Shown here: positions 1-12,245 of the stretch, one piece after another
How positions within the stretch are numbered: the first letter of the stretch is position 1
Layout of the letters: every line of letters starts with the position of its first letter
Origin: Thelonectria olida
Taxonomy: Eukaryota; Ascomycota; Sordariomycetes; Hypocreales; Nectriaceae
Direction: 5' to 3'
Assembly (NCBI GenBank): GCA_020736575.1
Contig: JAGPYM010000074.1
Span: forward strand, 1 to 64,000
DNA length: 64,000 bases
Program-made: the position numbers and the translations under genes
Notes under the pieces: model-generated
What the model was told of the DNA's origin: nothing
Databases searched by the model: none
Seen by the model: the letters and a program-made list of their open reading frames with translations, nothing else

Positions 1-599
1 GTGCGAGTATGATAGTAATCTGCAAGCTTGGATTGGCCATAACGTGCCAGCCCAGATATGCCGTCGAGAGAAGTCTTACAACGGGAAAGCAGTATTCCTT
101 CCCGCGGAGCCTGCTTGAACAGCTCGGAACTCAAGTTGACGACACGGACATCCCCCCCTTGCAGTCCAGCTGTCTTCGCGAGCGTTGGCAGTAACAGCTT
201 GGTGAACAGCGCCGGCCCGAGGTAGTTTGAGCCAAACTGGACTTCGTAGCCATCCGTTGTCAGACCGGGAGGAGCCGCCATTAGACCCGCGTTATTCATC
301 AATACATCCAGACGCTCAGATTGGCTCAGAAAGCTGTCAGCGGCCCTTTTAATCGATGCGAACGACGCCAGATCGAGCTCGAGGAACTTGATCTTGTTCT
401 TTGCTGCCGGAACGGCTTGTTCAATCTCCTGGATGGCGGCGTTGCCCCGTGTCGCCGTTCTGGCGGTAAGATATATTGTGGCGGGATTGTGCTTTACGAG
501 CTGGAGCACGCTCTCTTTGCCCAGCCCACTGCTGCTGCCGGTCACGATGATGACCTTGCCAGACAAATCTGGAATGTGCTCCTCTGGGGAGAACCGCAT
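1..599 (-). CDS. Short-chain dehydrogenase/reductase, 3' end outside window
   Basis: NAD(P)-dependent oxidoreductase of the classical SDR family; the substrate cannot be predicted. Read on the minus strand from ATG at 599, the frame stays open to the window edge. It shows the Rossmann cofactor motif TGSSSGLG about 20 residues in, a downstream NNAG-type segment, a VVNLSSE strand (catalytic Ser region) and the YGQSK active site (Tyr and Lys) near position 20. The order and spacing match retinol-dehydrogenase/WWOX-like fungal SDRs. The last third, which carries substrate specificity, lies outside the window. It is similar in type to the SDR at 20412-21413 but has its own N-terminus. Confidence 0.88.
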   Translation of the reverse strand, partial: MRFSPEEHIPDLSGKVIIVTGSSSGLGKESVLQLVKHNPATIYLTARTATRGNAAIQEIEQAVPAAKNKIKFLELDLASFASIKRAADSFLSQSERLDVLMNNAGLMAAPPGLTTDGYEVQFGSNYLGPALFTKLLLPTLAKTAGLQGGDVRVVNLSSELFKQAPREGILLSRCKTSLDGISGLARYGQSKLADYYHTR

Positions 600-1419
600 C
601 GTGTCAAGGCCGGCGTGAGAAGGTGGGATAGCAGGGATAAAAGGGATGGAAGGGATAGAAGAGATGGGGGGCAGAGTTTCCGGATCAAGTAACGAGTCGA
701 GTATCGGCGGTACTCATAGATGTGGAAGTTGTCGGTAAAGACCTTACGTGCCCTTTTTGGTTCACACGCTTCATCTTTAAAGGGGAGGCAGGCAAGTGTG
801 CTTAGCAACCATAAGGCCCAACATCCAGTGTCTCTCCCATTCCAACCACTAGCGTCATCTAAAGCTTGTTACACTGATTGTTAAGAGTTTGACTTTTAGT
901 CGTGACAGGCAGTGCGGAGCAGAGGCATTAGAAGGACTTACGTGTCCGCTAATCCCAAGAAGCTTGAGCCCCGGGAGGAACTAATAAGCGGCCAATGATC
1001 CTACTCCCGAAACAGCCGAGGCAAAAAGATGAGAGGGTCGGGGGCACATATAACTAGTCCGATGATGGTGTTATGTAATCAAATATGAATATGAATGTCT
1101 CACCACCACAGACGGAAGCGGGACTTATATTTGGCCGACTACACGGACAGCGTGATGCGCTACTCCTTAAATCAGGTTCCTGGCCCGAAAGTAAAAAAAA
1201 ATCGTGGGTCGATGCGCGGTCAAATGAAATATTGCTCCGACTAAAAACACATCAAGAAGGTCTGACGGTCCGATTCTACGTCCGATGTCACGAATTCCGC
1301 TATTGCGAAATCCCTTTTGCCTAACCTGGCAACTGACACCTGATATGCTAGTAGGTACTTTAACAGAAGAAAATACTCTGCCATCTAGCAGGAGAATCTT
1401 GTGCAACTAGACTGAGCAC
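600..1419. other. Intergenic region between the SDR and the OYE gene
   Basis: About 820 bp serving as the shared upstream region of two divergent genes (SDR on minus, OYE on plus). Only short overlapping frames occur here. No repeat, RNA gene or clear binding-site array was recognised. Confidence 0.6.
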
Positions 1420-2881
1420 ATGACACGTCAAGTCGAACAACCCCTTTCCACGGACTCAATGGCGGAATCACTCGTGTCACGACCTTTCACGTTGAAAAAT
1501 GGCGTTGAACTACCAAACAGACTCGTAAAGGCATCCACCGCCGAGGGCCTAGCCGACGAAAACTTCCTTCCGACCGAAGCGCTGATTGCCGCTTATCGTG
1601 CTTGGGCAGAAGGCGGCTGGGGACTGGTCCTGACGGGTAAGTGAGAACTCCGGCACAGGCTTTGGACGTGAGGGTAAGGGCATCCTGTTGACTAGAGTGT
1701 GGCCTAGGCAATGTGCAAGTTGATCCACGATACCTCGGCCAACCTACCGACATTGCATACAATGAGGCCGTCGGCTATGATACCATGCTTGAGAGCTGGA
1801 AGAAGTGGGCGGCTGCTTGCAGCTACAATACTTCCCGGACAGTTGTTCAGATCAACCATCCTGGAAGACAGTCACCTGCCGGAGCTGGAACCAGGGGTTT
1901 CTTCGCTAAAAGTATTGCCCCGAGCCCTGTCCCACTAAGCCTGGGCAAGGAGTTCTTCCCAAGGCTTATGTCAACCCTGATCTTCGGTACGCCGAGGGAG
2001 ATGACGCAGCAGGAGATCAAGGAGGCTGTTGGGCGGTTCGCTAGCACAGCGCGATTGGCCGCAGAGGCTGGTTTTGCGGGCGTCGAGCTGCACGCAGCGC
2101 ATGGATATCTCCTTGCTCAGTTCTTATCGGCCAAAACCAACCAGCGATCCGACGAGTATGGTGGCTCTGCCGCTGCTCGAGCTAAAATTGTCGTCGAGGT
2201 CATACAAGCCGTCCGTGCCGTGGTCCCTCGGGATTTCATCGTGGGCATCAAGCTCAATTCGGTTGATCATCAATCCGCCACGGCACTCGGGGATGGCCTG
2301 TTGCAACTGAAGCTCATCACCGACGCCGGCATCGACTTTTTGGAAGTCAGCGGAGGCACTTATGAGGATCCTCAGGTAGGTTCTACCGCCCCCCGGCCAA
2401 AGACGCGGCAGCACTAACACGGGACTGTGTGAAAGCTCGTTGCCGGCACGCACACCAACACGAAAAAGGTGACAGCAAAGGAAAGGACGCGAGAAGCCTT
2501 CTTCTTGGAGTTTGCAAGGACGATCCGAAAGGAGCTGACGGGTCTGCCATTGATAGTCACTGGTGGCTTTAGATCCCGAAAGGTCATGGAGGCGGCTCTT
2601 CAAGACGACGCGCTCGACCTCATTGGCATGGCCAGACCGGCCATTTTGAACCCTTCAGTCCCAACGAACACCATCCTGAACACTGCTGTTGAAGAAAAAG
2701 ATGCCAAGGCATATGCCCGTCTAATCGAACCACCCTGGTTGTTGAAAAAGATAGGGAACGTTGTAATCGGCGCTGGGGCAGAGACTGTGAGTGGAATATT
2801 CCCTGCTCTTATGTGTTACCATTGAGCTAACTGTGTCAGATGTGGTATGGAAAGCAGATCGCCAAAATGGGCAAAATCTGA
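1420..2881 (+). CDS. Old Yellow Enzyme-family NADH:flavin oxidoreductase
   Basis: FMN-dependent ene-reductase/NADH oxidase of the OYE family (TIM barrel), probably cytosolic; substrate unknown. Four exons by splice signals: 1420-1636, 1708-2375, 2436-2786 and 2840-2881, giving 425 residues in one continuous frame. Family marks seen in order: [11 protein letters not shown] near the N-terminus (FMN-binding strand), LTGNVQVD across intron 1, [18 protein letters not shown] (substrate/flavin His residues), NQRSDEYGG, and VTGGFRS followed by DLIGMARP (phosphate-binding strands). Every intron has a GT donor and AG acceptor. Start chosen at the first ATG of the frame; ATG at 1459 is an alternative. 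Confidence 0.9.
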
Positions 2882-5514
2882 GTGGTACACGTGATGGGAA
2901 CAGGAGATGGTCACAGGAGTTCGATTAGACTAATATCATTACACATTCGCATATTATTATATAACTCTAGACGGCCTAGGGAAAGATAGAATGTCGGATT
3001 TTTAGTTTCCCCTTAGTAGCAATATAAGGCTATGCTATAGCTGGTATGAACTTTTATATACTGCTTAATAACAAACCCCGTTTTATAGCTTGTTAGTTAA
3101 CTAGAGCAAGTGACTAAAAAGCGGCCAAACTATCTATAAGAACCTATTAACAGTCTGCCTACAACCTAATAACAATCTGTAAAGAAGTCACTCTTCTTAA
3201 TATTATATAAAGGAGGAAGGTCCAGCCGTGATAACTAAGGAATACAAGAAGGAAAGGGAGGAAAGCCCCGCATCCACAGCCTTAACATATAGATAATAGC
3301 AACAGGTTGAATATATTACAGTTAATCAATTGAATAGCCTCACTTTGAGGCCCAATTTTTTTTTTTTTTAACATGTGCATTCTATTACTTTTAAACTTGC
3401 CTTTTGGACCGGCATTGAGAGCACTGTTCTCAGATACGTACGCTCATGCGCAAGTAGTTCTCAAGCTGGAAAATGATCAAATTGTAAATAAAAACCTATG
3501 TTTCTTTTTTGCCTATGTGTCAGCAACTTGCCCATGATGAAGCGAGGAGGTTCTTTAATAGTACTTCTCAAACTGATGCTATGGCGTAGGAATGGCAGCT
3601 AGCGGCGACCCAGATGCACGCAATGTAAGCTTGTCGAATTCTATCTACGTTCCAAGGTCTCGACCGAATCAAGTGGGCTTCCCGTGTTCCATCGGCTTGC
3701 TTTCCTCTTAATCATTAAAGACCAACAGCCCCGATTGAAGGCACGAAGTGCAGGACTGCTCCAAGGGATAGTGCTAGAAGGCTAGTATAGAAGCTCGCCG
3801 TCTTTAAATCATCTAAAGAGGAAATAAAGGCGGTAATAAAAGAAGTGCTAATGATTCTAGCTAGGTCTTATGCTGCGAGATTTCACTAACAACCTCAGCC
3901 GTGCCATGTACTGTAATTCTGACTGCTACCTATTTGTATTACTAAAAAAGAAAAACAAAAAGAAAACAGCTCCCAGGGTTCTATTGTGCCCTTCGAGGTG
4001 GCAGTAGTAACTTTGGTATTGTGATCTGTTGCAAGGCCCCGTAGTGTCCGGCCCTTCCATATTCGGTGACGATTAGACAAACTCATTCCTCGACGGCGTT
4101 AAAGAGACGGAATATTTACGAGCCGGTTACGCAACTTGAAGAATCAGCTAAATGTGAAATAGGTACTACTAATATAAATTAAAAATACTATTTTTATAAC
4201 TAAATTAATAGCTTAATATAAGGGGATAGTAATATATATAACTTATTTTATTAAGTATATTTTTATAAAAGTATAGTTTTAATAGGACTTTTAAAAAGCT
4301 AAAGCAGTTAATAATTTTAACTTATACTTTTAATATAGTTAGAAATCTAATAATAAGTATTAGTTTTTAAAAGGAATATATAAAATTGTTTATAGTTAGC
4401 TTAAAAGACTATAGTTCCCTTAATTAATAGTATTTTAATTTCTTTTTAAAAATTACTAAATGTTTTTTTCTTTTTACTCTCTCTTTATATATACTAGCCC
4501 AAATCCCTAAAAGTAAAAGCCAGCCTATATACTAATACTTTATAAAACATATTATATTTTTATACTTTCTACCTTATTTATTCCCTTTTATAATAATAAG
4601 AAATTAAAAGAAAGGAAAAAGTAAATAGAAGTTATTATACAAGGCATAACTTTAGGTAGAATAATAGTTTGGGAATGGTAGTTACAAACCCTTATATTTC
4701 TTAGTGCCCTACTACAGTCGGCATAGCATTTTAATTGGCTGCCCCATACAAACGGGCGATTAGTATCCGTACAGATTAATTTAGCCAAACTACTAGGGGC
4801 ATCGCGGTTAGGTCAAAGTTTCGCAAGCGGAGTTCTTTAAAATTAATTCTCAGTGTCAGAGTACTGGCTAAGATCATATCATCGCCTCGACGCGTTCTTT
4901 GAAAGGATTTCATAGCAATTCTCCATTTTGCATGTGACTGCACAGTGAGTGAGGCGTTCCAGCTCTAGCGGATTATGTCTCTCGCTCGGATGATTAACAT
5001 CGTGAGACAGGGGAGTCTGCTAACGTGGGACCCACTGCGCCACGCACGGCGCCGGCGACATGAACGATGTTAAAAGCGTGAGGTGGGGACAGTTAGACCA
5101 TATGAATAGGCGACTGGATGCCAAAGAGAGGTATGGTTCCTCTTAAAAAGAGAAGCAAGAAATAGTAGACAGCGTAACGCGGTCCTGTAGTTGATACGGG
5201 TGATTGATGGACATTAATTATTACTACCTGGATGTTCATTTTTAAAAATATCAAGAAACAGTTCCCTCCGCATTCGCGAAGTAATATTGGGAAAACCCAG
5301 TGGGAAAACCAATATTGAGGGATAAAGAAATAGCAAACTCTTGAAATACGAAATTAGGGCAGAAGGTAAGTACCATACGCCGCCAGTTGTCTAACACGAT
5401 CAACCTCTCCAAGTTCGCCAGCTATTAGAGCTGAGTAACCCGGAAGCAAACAGTGGCACGGAAGCGAGGATCCCCAAATTCCAGCTTCCCGGAGTATGAG
5501 AAAGGTACCTCCAT
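2882..5514. other. Gene-free, partly AT-rich intergenic region
   Basis: About 2.6 kb with no supportable gene. The parts at about 2920-3360 and 4140-4640 are AT-rich with few CG dinucleotides and look like small RIP-degraded remnants. A T-run lies near 3356-3370. The rest has average composition, and the short frames in it (for example minus strand 3895-4086) show no recognisable domain. Confidence 0.6.
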
Positions 5515-6297
5515 TTAAGGATAAAGCCTTCTGATACCAGCGATGTCATCGGTGTTAAGACTTGATTTGTCCGAGAAGGTGGGAAACATAACCGCTCTGG
5601 GATCTGTGGAATGTGCCAGCCCTAGGGAGTGCCCAACCTCGTGCAGTGCGACTTTCATTAAGAAATCGTCCGTCCACTTTTCATCTTCATCAAAATGAAT
5701 ATCGCCAGAGAGCATCCCGCCAGCAGGAGGAGGGAAGTATGCATGAGCAAGTACTCTGCCTGGTCCATCAAAGTTATGTCCATCGCCATGGTTCCGTTTA
5801 GCAAAGAGGATAAGAATATCGGCTGGGCCTGAGAGCACCTCTTGGAGCTTATTGTGGTTCATATGGCGGTCCCATTGAACACATGCCTTAAGTATGGCCT
5901 TTCTTACTCGCTCAAGAGGGAGGTCTTCAGATCCTCCCACCAGGCGCCAAGTGATTACTGGTTTGTGCCATTTGGAACCCGAGAGGACGAAGTCGGAGAT
6001 CCCGCTCACATCGGGGAAACCACAACGTGGCTTGTCCATTGCGGTTTGGGTCTCGGCGTCGAATTTCCCAGTGTCGGGCAAGCCAATAAATCGCTGGAAG
6101 CATTTAAGAGCAGCGTGGTCATCCACTGATGGATCAAGGTCGGTAGTATCTCGAGACCGGTCCAAGTATCCGAATCGCTGGAGAAATTCTCGAACTTGGG
6201 CCTGCTCCTGAGGAGGTAGAGATACGAATGTAACCTCACTGGCAAGGCTCGCATCTGGGGCTCTCCAACCATTGTTGTTCTTGGAAGGTTCTGCCAT
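5515..6297 (-). CDS. Matrixin (M10-type zinc metalloprotease) with peptidoglycan-binding-like prodomain
   Basis: Predicted zinc endopeptidase resembling animal and plant matrix metalloproteases; single exon, 260 residues. Residues about 30-88 form a peptidoglycan-binding-like prodomain (FLQRFGYL and ALKCFQRFIGL). PRCGFPD at 90-96 is a cysteine switch (C92) that in MMPs keeps the zymogen inactive. The catalytic domain has the structural-zinc/calcium loop (HGDG at 170-173, FDGPG, GDIHFDEDE), the zinc site HEVGHSLGLAH at 219-229 and a Met-turn at M237. There is no hemopexin domain. The frame continues upstream to a TTG at 6393, adding a hydrophobic stretch, but the first ATG is at 6297. From there no signal peptide is evident, which is odd for a secreted protease; an unrecognised 5' exon is possible. 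Confidence 0.88.
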   Translation of the reverse strand: MAEPSKNNNGWRAPDASLASEVTFVSLPPQEQAQVREFLQRFGYLDRSRDTTDLDPSVDDHAALKCFQRFIGLPDTGKFDAETQTAMDKPRCGFPDVSGISDFVLSGSKWHKPVITWRLVGGSEDLPLERVRKAILKACVQWDRHMNHNKLQEVLSGPADILILFAKRNHGDGHNFDGPGRVLAHAYFPPPAGGMLSGDIHFDEDEKWTDDFLMKVALHEVGHSLGLAHSTDPRAVMFPTFSDKSSLNTDDIAGIRRLYP

Positions 6298-7170
6298 TGT
6301 TGCTCTTGGAAGCTTCTTAGTGAGGTTGGAAACGAGGAGCAATAGTGATGGATAGTTCGTAAGTAGTTTTAGGATACGAGAAGTTTTCAGCAAAGATTTA
6401 GGACTTAAGGTTAGCTGCTCTATTCTATAAGTCTATGAGGTTAGCCTCCCATTTATATAGATGACCATAGCTGGTTTTTCACATGTTTCTTGAGGGCCAT
6501 TACCTCAGACTGACCAAATTCGAGCTTATAATGCGGACGATATGGAAGAGATGGCAAGCCACACGTGAACTTAAATCCGTCATGTTGATGGCAACTAAAG
6601 CAAGGTCTTGTTCGACAAGCGTCCGCAAACCTCGGGAAGGTTCTGACTGCGTTAGTGTTTGGATATCTGGGTCTTTAAGCTCGAAGGTTACCCCGCCTTC
6701 TATTATGGGTGCTTTTGACGAAACCGAGTGTGCGACTGGAAAGAGGCGCCTGTTGTTGGATACCTTGAAGAGTGACTGACAGGCAACTGGTGTCGAGACC
6801 ACCCCTCTGCAAGCTAGATTTGAAGCAGGCTGTCTGGGTAGCGCTGTCCAAGCCGGTTTCCTTATGCCCATGAACCAGGCGTAAAATTCTCTCGCATATG
6901 CCTTTCGGAGCAAGATAAGAATGGTCGCTGTTGGCCGTTGCAGTGGAGGCAGAGCATACCATCAAGATGAACCTTGAGGTAGCCAGCTGATCGGCGGGTC
7001 TTGTGGGCTAGGCTGCAAGCTCCGGATTGAGTTGCCACGTGAGACATAAGGCAAAGTGTCGGAAGGATGCTTTATAGTGCTGAATTTGTTTTTGTGACAG
7101 TGTGATTTATGGAATTTCGAATATAATATTAAATAGAAGTTGCAAGGCAGGAACGGCAGGATTTGCAAAT
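6298..7170. other. Intergenic region upstream of the matrixin gene
   Basis: About 870 bp. Minus-strand frames at about 6500-7050 overlap each other but none gives a recognisable domain or a full gene. One frame (6675-6965) reads LATSRFILMVCSASTATA, which resembles part of a signal peptide, so a decayed small secreted-protein gene is possible but unsupported. Confidence 0.4.
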
Positions 7171-7659
7171 AAGGACCTAAAGAGGGGAGTAGTAGTATAT
7201 TAAGTCTAAAGTGTCTATTTTAAATAGATGCGATAGTATTTCAAGCGTAATATTATAGTATTTTTATAAAGGTGCTTTAAATAAGTAATAATATTATTAC
7301 TATAAGTAATAATATAAGGTATTATATTAAACGCGTTGTTTTATATTATATATAGAAAGTAAAGAAAGTAAAAATAAATAGGGGCTAGTTTTTAGTTATA
7401 ATTGGATGCGTTAAGTTAACTTACCTAATAATATACTACCCTTATAATATGCCACTTTAAAAATCGCATTTCCTTCTTCCTACTATTTTAGTAAATATAA
7501 AAATTAATAACTTAGTATTAATCTACATGCTTCCAAAGTTAGGATTTCTCACTTTAATACAATTCTCTACTTTGCTAGATTTTTCTAACTCCAAATCGCT
7601 TAATATTAAACCTTGCAAGTTTAATTAAGGATTAATTTCTTTACTATTTTTATATAACT

Positions 7660-7845
7660 TTTATTATTATTTGTTAAAATAAGCCTGGTACTAGTAAATA
7701 ATAAAGGTTAATACAAGTAAAACCCAGCCTTATATTTATTAAAATAGGCTTTTTAATAGGGGTTATAATTAGTTTTAAATAAAAGTCCCTATTAAATAGA
7801 CCTTACTTAAAGGACCTTATTTTAAGCTTTTAATATAAAAGGACT
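7660..7845 (+). repeat. Dispersed AT-rich repeat, copy 1
   Basis: About 185-bp degraded module. Recognisable landmarks are a run near AAAATAAGCC, then AGTTAATA/GGTTAATA, CCCAGCCTTATATTTATTA, GCTTTTTAATAGG and a TTTTAAATAAAAGTCCCTATTAAATA core. The same order of landmarks recurs in five other places. Confidence 0.65.
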
Positions 7846-8169
7846 TTTATATTTAACTCTAATTTATATAACTTAACTAATAATATAATATATAATAGCT
7901 TAAAAGCTTAACTGTTTATTAATTAAATATAATATAATTTAATTAAATAATAAAAGTTATATAACTACTTATTATATATTAAAATATATAAATTTCCTTA
8001 AGTATATTAAACTAATAAAAGACTTTAATAGGTATTTAAAAAAGTTATAACTTTTAAATATCCTTATACTATTAAATATAAATATATTATTAAATATTAA
8101 TTAAAAAATTAATTTAATTATTTTAAATTATAAAATTCTAATTATAAAACCTAATATATATTAATACTA

Positions 8170-8352
8170 TTATTATTTATTAAAATAAGCCTAATACTAG
8201 TATATAATAAAAGTTAATATAAGTAAAACTCAGCCTTATATTTATTATAATATGCTTTTTTAAAAGGTTTATAATTAGCTTTTAAATAGAAATCCTTATT
8301 AAATAAATATTATTTAAAAAACTTTATTTTAAGCCTTTAATATAAAGGTACT
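8170..8352 (+). repeat. Dispersed AT-rich repeat, copy 2
   Basis: Same landmark order as the module at 7660-7845, the closest of the other copies. It shares the AATAAGCCT start, the CAGCCTTATATTTATTATAA core and the closing ATTTTAAGCCTTTAATATAAA. Confidence 0.65.
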
Positions 8353-8539
8353 ACTTTTTTAAACGCTATTTTATATAATTTAACTAATTATATAATATAT
8401 AATTTAAAATAATTAACTTCCTACTAATTAAATAAATTATAATTTAAAAAGATAATTTTAATATAATGGCTTAATATCTATTAAATTATATAAATTTCCT
8501 TAAATATATTTAATTAATTAAAAAGCTTAAAGAACATTT

Positions 8540-9110
8540 TAAGCTGTTATAACTCTTTAATATTTCTATATTAGCTAATATAAATATATTATTAAAAGTA
8601 ATATAAAAAGTTAACCTAGTCCTTTTAAGCTATTATATTCTAATTAAAAAATTAAATATATAAAAAGATAATTTTAAATTTTTTAATATGAAAGTTAGTT
8701 AACTTAATTAACTTTTAAATTTAATAAGAAATAATAGGCTTAGTTAAAATAACTAATTGTTTTTTAAAAAAATATAGGGGTATAACTTAAAGTTATAACT
8801 TTAAAAGCTGCTATATATAGTAGTAATAATTTAAATAGTTGCTTAAAAGGCTATAAAAGCTATAAAGGAAAAATTTAAAAATAAAAAGTAAGTTAAATAG
8901 GTAAGTAAATATAAGGGTTAAAAGATAGGGGGGGCTAAAAAGGTTAAGTAAAAATAAAAGTTTAAAAATAAGTTAAATGGGTTTAAAAGTAATGAAGCTA
9001 ATAGAAATAAGTAAGGTAATTAAATAGAAAAATATATAAAAGAGATAATATAATAATAAAAATTACTAATTATAAAAATAAGTTTTATTATAAGTATTAA
9101 GCTTTTAAAC
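8540..9110 (+). repeat. Larger AT-rich direct repeat, copy A
   Basis: About 570 bp that aligns by eye with 11380-11960. Shared landmarks in order are AATAGGCTTAGTTAAAATAA, GTAGTAATAATTTAAATAG, and a G-rich strip (AAGATAGGGGGGGCTAAAAAG) that is shorter in the other copy. Confidence 0.6.
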
Positions 9111-9734
9111 TTTAATTTTACCTTATAATATAAAAAATAAAATACTAATATAAATATATTAAATTAGCTTAAATAGTGCCCGAGACTGCTTTTAAATACA
9201 ATTTTTTTACCTTATTTGTCCTTACTACTTTTAATTATAATATAATATATTATATAAGCTTAAAAGTATATTAACTGCCTTTATAAATTGTTTGCCTTTT
9301 ATATATTACATTTAATTTTATAATTAATAATAAGATATTAGTTTTTAGTTTATTTAATAGTAACTAAGCTGATTTTATATTTATATTTAATAAATAGAGT
9401 TAATAAAACTTATAAAAGAGTATTTAAAAAAATAGAAACTTTAACTAAATATTTATACTATTTTTAAGCTATTAATAACTAGTATAAGGCTGTAGTTAAA
9501 AAGGGTAAAAAGGCAGTTTTAAAAGACTTTTTTAAAAAATTATTTAAGTTTATACCCTTATATTACTAGGCTATAATTTAAGCTAATAGCTTATATATAA
9601 TATATTAGGGGGTTTAAAATAGCTTTTAAATTAATATATATTAAATATTAAAATATTAAAAAGTAATCTTTTCTAACTTCTATTATAAGGTAAAACAAAC
9701 TTACTATTATTAAATATTTAATTAACAGTATTTT

Positions 9735-9930
9735 TATAAGCTTTTATTATAATTAAAAAAGTTAATAATTTAAATAAAAAATAAAAATTAATATATATTA
9801 ATTTTTAAACTTATAATTATTATAAAAAGCTTTTTTATAGGGCTTATAATTTATTTAAAAATAAAAGTTAGTATTAATTAAACCTTAGTTAAAAAACTGT
9901 ATAATAAACTTTAAATATAAAAAAGTACTT
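9735..9930 (+). repeat. Dispersed AT-rich repeat, copy 3 (weak)
   Basis: The most diverged copy of the module at 7660-7845. It keeps only the TATAAGCTTTT/AAAAAGCTTTTTTATAGGGC landmarks and the downstream ATTTAAAAATAAAAGTTAGT core. Confidence 0.4.
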
Positions 9931-10059
9931 ATTTTTTCTATTTAACTTTAGTTTATATAATATATATAATAATATAATATATAAAAATTAAAATATTTAA
10001 TATTTTTTAATTAAATATAATACAATTTAATTAAATAATAAAAGTTATAAAATTATATA

Positions 10060-10560
10060 TTTTTTATAATAAGTAATTTTTATTATTAAATAAACTTTTT
10101 AATATATTTTACTATTTAATTGCTTTATTTTATTTCTATTAGTTTAAATACTTTTAAACTTATTTTAACTTTTTTTAAATATTTTTTTTTATTTAATCTT
10201 TTTAGCTCCCCCTCCCGCCTTTTACTTTTTTAACCCTTATATTTATTTAATTTATATTTATTTTTAAATTTTCCTTTCATTTTTACTAACTATTTAAATT
10301 ATTATAATTATATATAATAGCTTTTAAAATTTTAACTTATAAGTATTTAATTAGATTATTTTAATAAATTACTTAATATTATTATTAAAATACTATTTAT
10401 TTTCCCTTTTAAAAAGTTATATAAAGTTTTTAACTTTTTATTTAAAAAAGTTATAATAGTATTAATATATATTAAATGCTGTAATTAAAATCTTACAGCT
10501 TAAAAGGGTTTAATATATATTTTTAATATATATTTATATTAAATAATATAAAAATATTTA
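10060..10560 (-). repeat. Inverted copy of the larger AT-rich repeat
   Basis: Reverse-complement match to the modules at 8540-9110 and 11380-11960. The strip AGCTCCCCCTCCCGCC at about 10205 mirrors their G-rich strip, and the flanking TATTTCTATTAGTTTAAA mirrors their ACTAATAGAAATA landmark. Confidence 0.55.
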
Positions 10561-10789
10561 AAAGTTCTAACTCTTTTAAATACTTATTAAAATCTTTATT
10601 AGTTTAATATATTTAAAAGAATTATATATTTTAATATATAATAAGTACTTATATAGCTTTTAATCTTTTATTAAACTATATTATATTTAATTAGTAAAAG
10701 GTTAAGCATTTTAACTATTATATATTATATTATTAATTAAGTTATAAAAACTAAAATAAAATAGAAAAAATAAATACTATTATATTCTT

Positions 10790-10970
10790 TTTATTATTAT
10801 TAAAAAGCTTTACAATTTAAATATATAATAAAAGTTAATATAAGTTAAATTCTAGCTTTATATATATTATAATAAGCTTTTTAATAAGGCTTATAATTAG
10901 TTTTAATATAAAGGTCCCTATTAAATAAACAATATTTAAAAAATATTATTTTAAGTATTTAATATAACTA
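10790..10970 (+). repeat. Dispersed AT-rich repeat, copy 4
   Basis: Same module as 7660-7845, with AAAAAGCTTTACAATTTAAA, TCTAGCTTTATATATATTA, AATAAGCTTTTTAATAAGGC and AAAGGTCCCTATTAAATAAA in the same order. Confidence 0.6.
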
Positions 10971-11379
10971 CTTTCTATTTAAAATAAAATATAATATTTT
11001 TAATATACTTAAATATATTATATTTAAAGGGTTATATATATTATATTTTTAATTTGAATAGTAAAAGGCTTTTATAAAATTATTAGAAATATTAATATAT
11101 TACTAATATATTAAATTATACAAGTAATTATATACTATAAAACTAAAAAGAAATATTCACCTTTTACTATTATTATAATTATTATTTTAAAGGGTTTAAA
11201 TTAAATTTATATAAGTAATAATATTAAATATATAAATCTTTTAAATATAAATAAAAGTTATATTTATAAAAAAGTTATATATTTTATTATTAATTTTATA
11301 AATAGTAATAATATTATTTTTAAATAACATATAAAATATAGCTCTTTAATTTATTTAATAAATATAAATTTTATTTTAA

Positions 11380-11960
11380 AACTTAAAAAGTTTTTTAAAT
11401 AATATAACTATTTAATATTCTTATATTAATTAATATAAATATACTATTTAAAATTATATAAAAATTAATTAAATTCTTTTAAACTATTATATTTTAATTA
11501 AAGAAACTAAATATATAAATATATAATTTTAATCTTTTTAATAAATAAGTTAGCTAATTTAATTGCTTTTTAAATTAGGTAAAAGAATAATAGGCCTAAT
11601 TAAAATAACTAATTACTTTTTAATAAAATATAAAGTATAATTTAAAGCTATAGCTTTAAAAGCTATTATATATAATAGTAATAATTTAAATAGTTATTTA
11701 AAAAGCTACTTACTTATAAGTAAAATAAAATAAAAGGAAGGAAAATTTTATAAATAAAAAGTAAGTAAAATAGAAAAGTAAATATAAGGGTTAAAAGTAA
11801 AAAGGGAGGTAAAAGAAGTTAAATAAAAAAGAAAGTTTTATAAATAAATTAAAAGGGTTTTAAAACAATTATATTAGTAGAAATAACTAAAGTAATTAAA
11901 TAAAAAAATATATATAGAATTTAATATAATAATAAAAATTCCTAATTATAAAAATATACT
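11380..11960 (+). repeat. Larger AT-rich direct repeat, copy B
   Basis: Counterpart of 8540-9110 in the same orientation. It shares AATAGGCCTAATTAAAATAA and AATAGTAATAATTTAAATAG, and a shorter G-rich strip (AAAAAGGGAGGTAAAAG). Confidence 0.6.
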
Positions 11961-12077
11961 TGTTTTATAAAGCTTATCTTTTTAATAATTAAAATTATAT
12001 AATTATATAATTAAAATAATATATTTATATAATTCTTTATTAAATATAAATATAAATTTAAAATAATTTTAATTACT

Positions 12078-12245
12078 ATAATTATTTATTAAAATAAGCT
12101 TACAACTAGTATATAATAAAAGTTAATATAAGTAAAACCTAGCTTTATATTTATTATAATAAGCTTTTATATAAGGTTTATAATTAGTTTTTAAGTAAAA
12201 GTTTTTATTAAATAAACCTTACTTAAAAAATATTATTTTAAAAAT
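12078..12245 (+). repeat. Dispersed AT-rich repeat, copy 5
   Basis: Same module as 7660-7845 (AAAATAAGCTTACAACTAGT, CCTAGCTTTATATTTATTA, AATAAGCTTTTATATAAGG, then AATAAACCTTACTTAAAAAA). Confidence 0.6.

Noticed and set aside
9..808. Several short frames at the left edge
   Set aside because: They are shadows of the minus-strand SDR, which accounts for the conserved sequence up to 599.
6500..7047. Overlapping minus-strand frames upstream of the matrixin gene
   Set aside because: Three frames compete, none has a domain. A signal-peptide-like phrase alone was not enough to call a gene.
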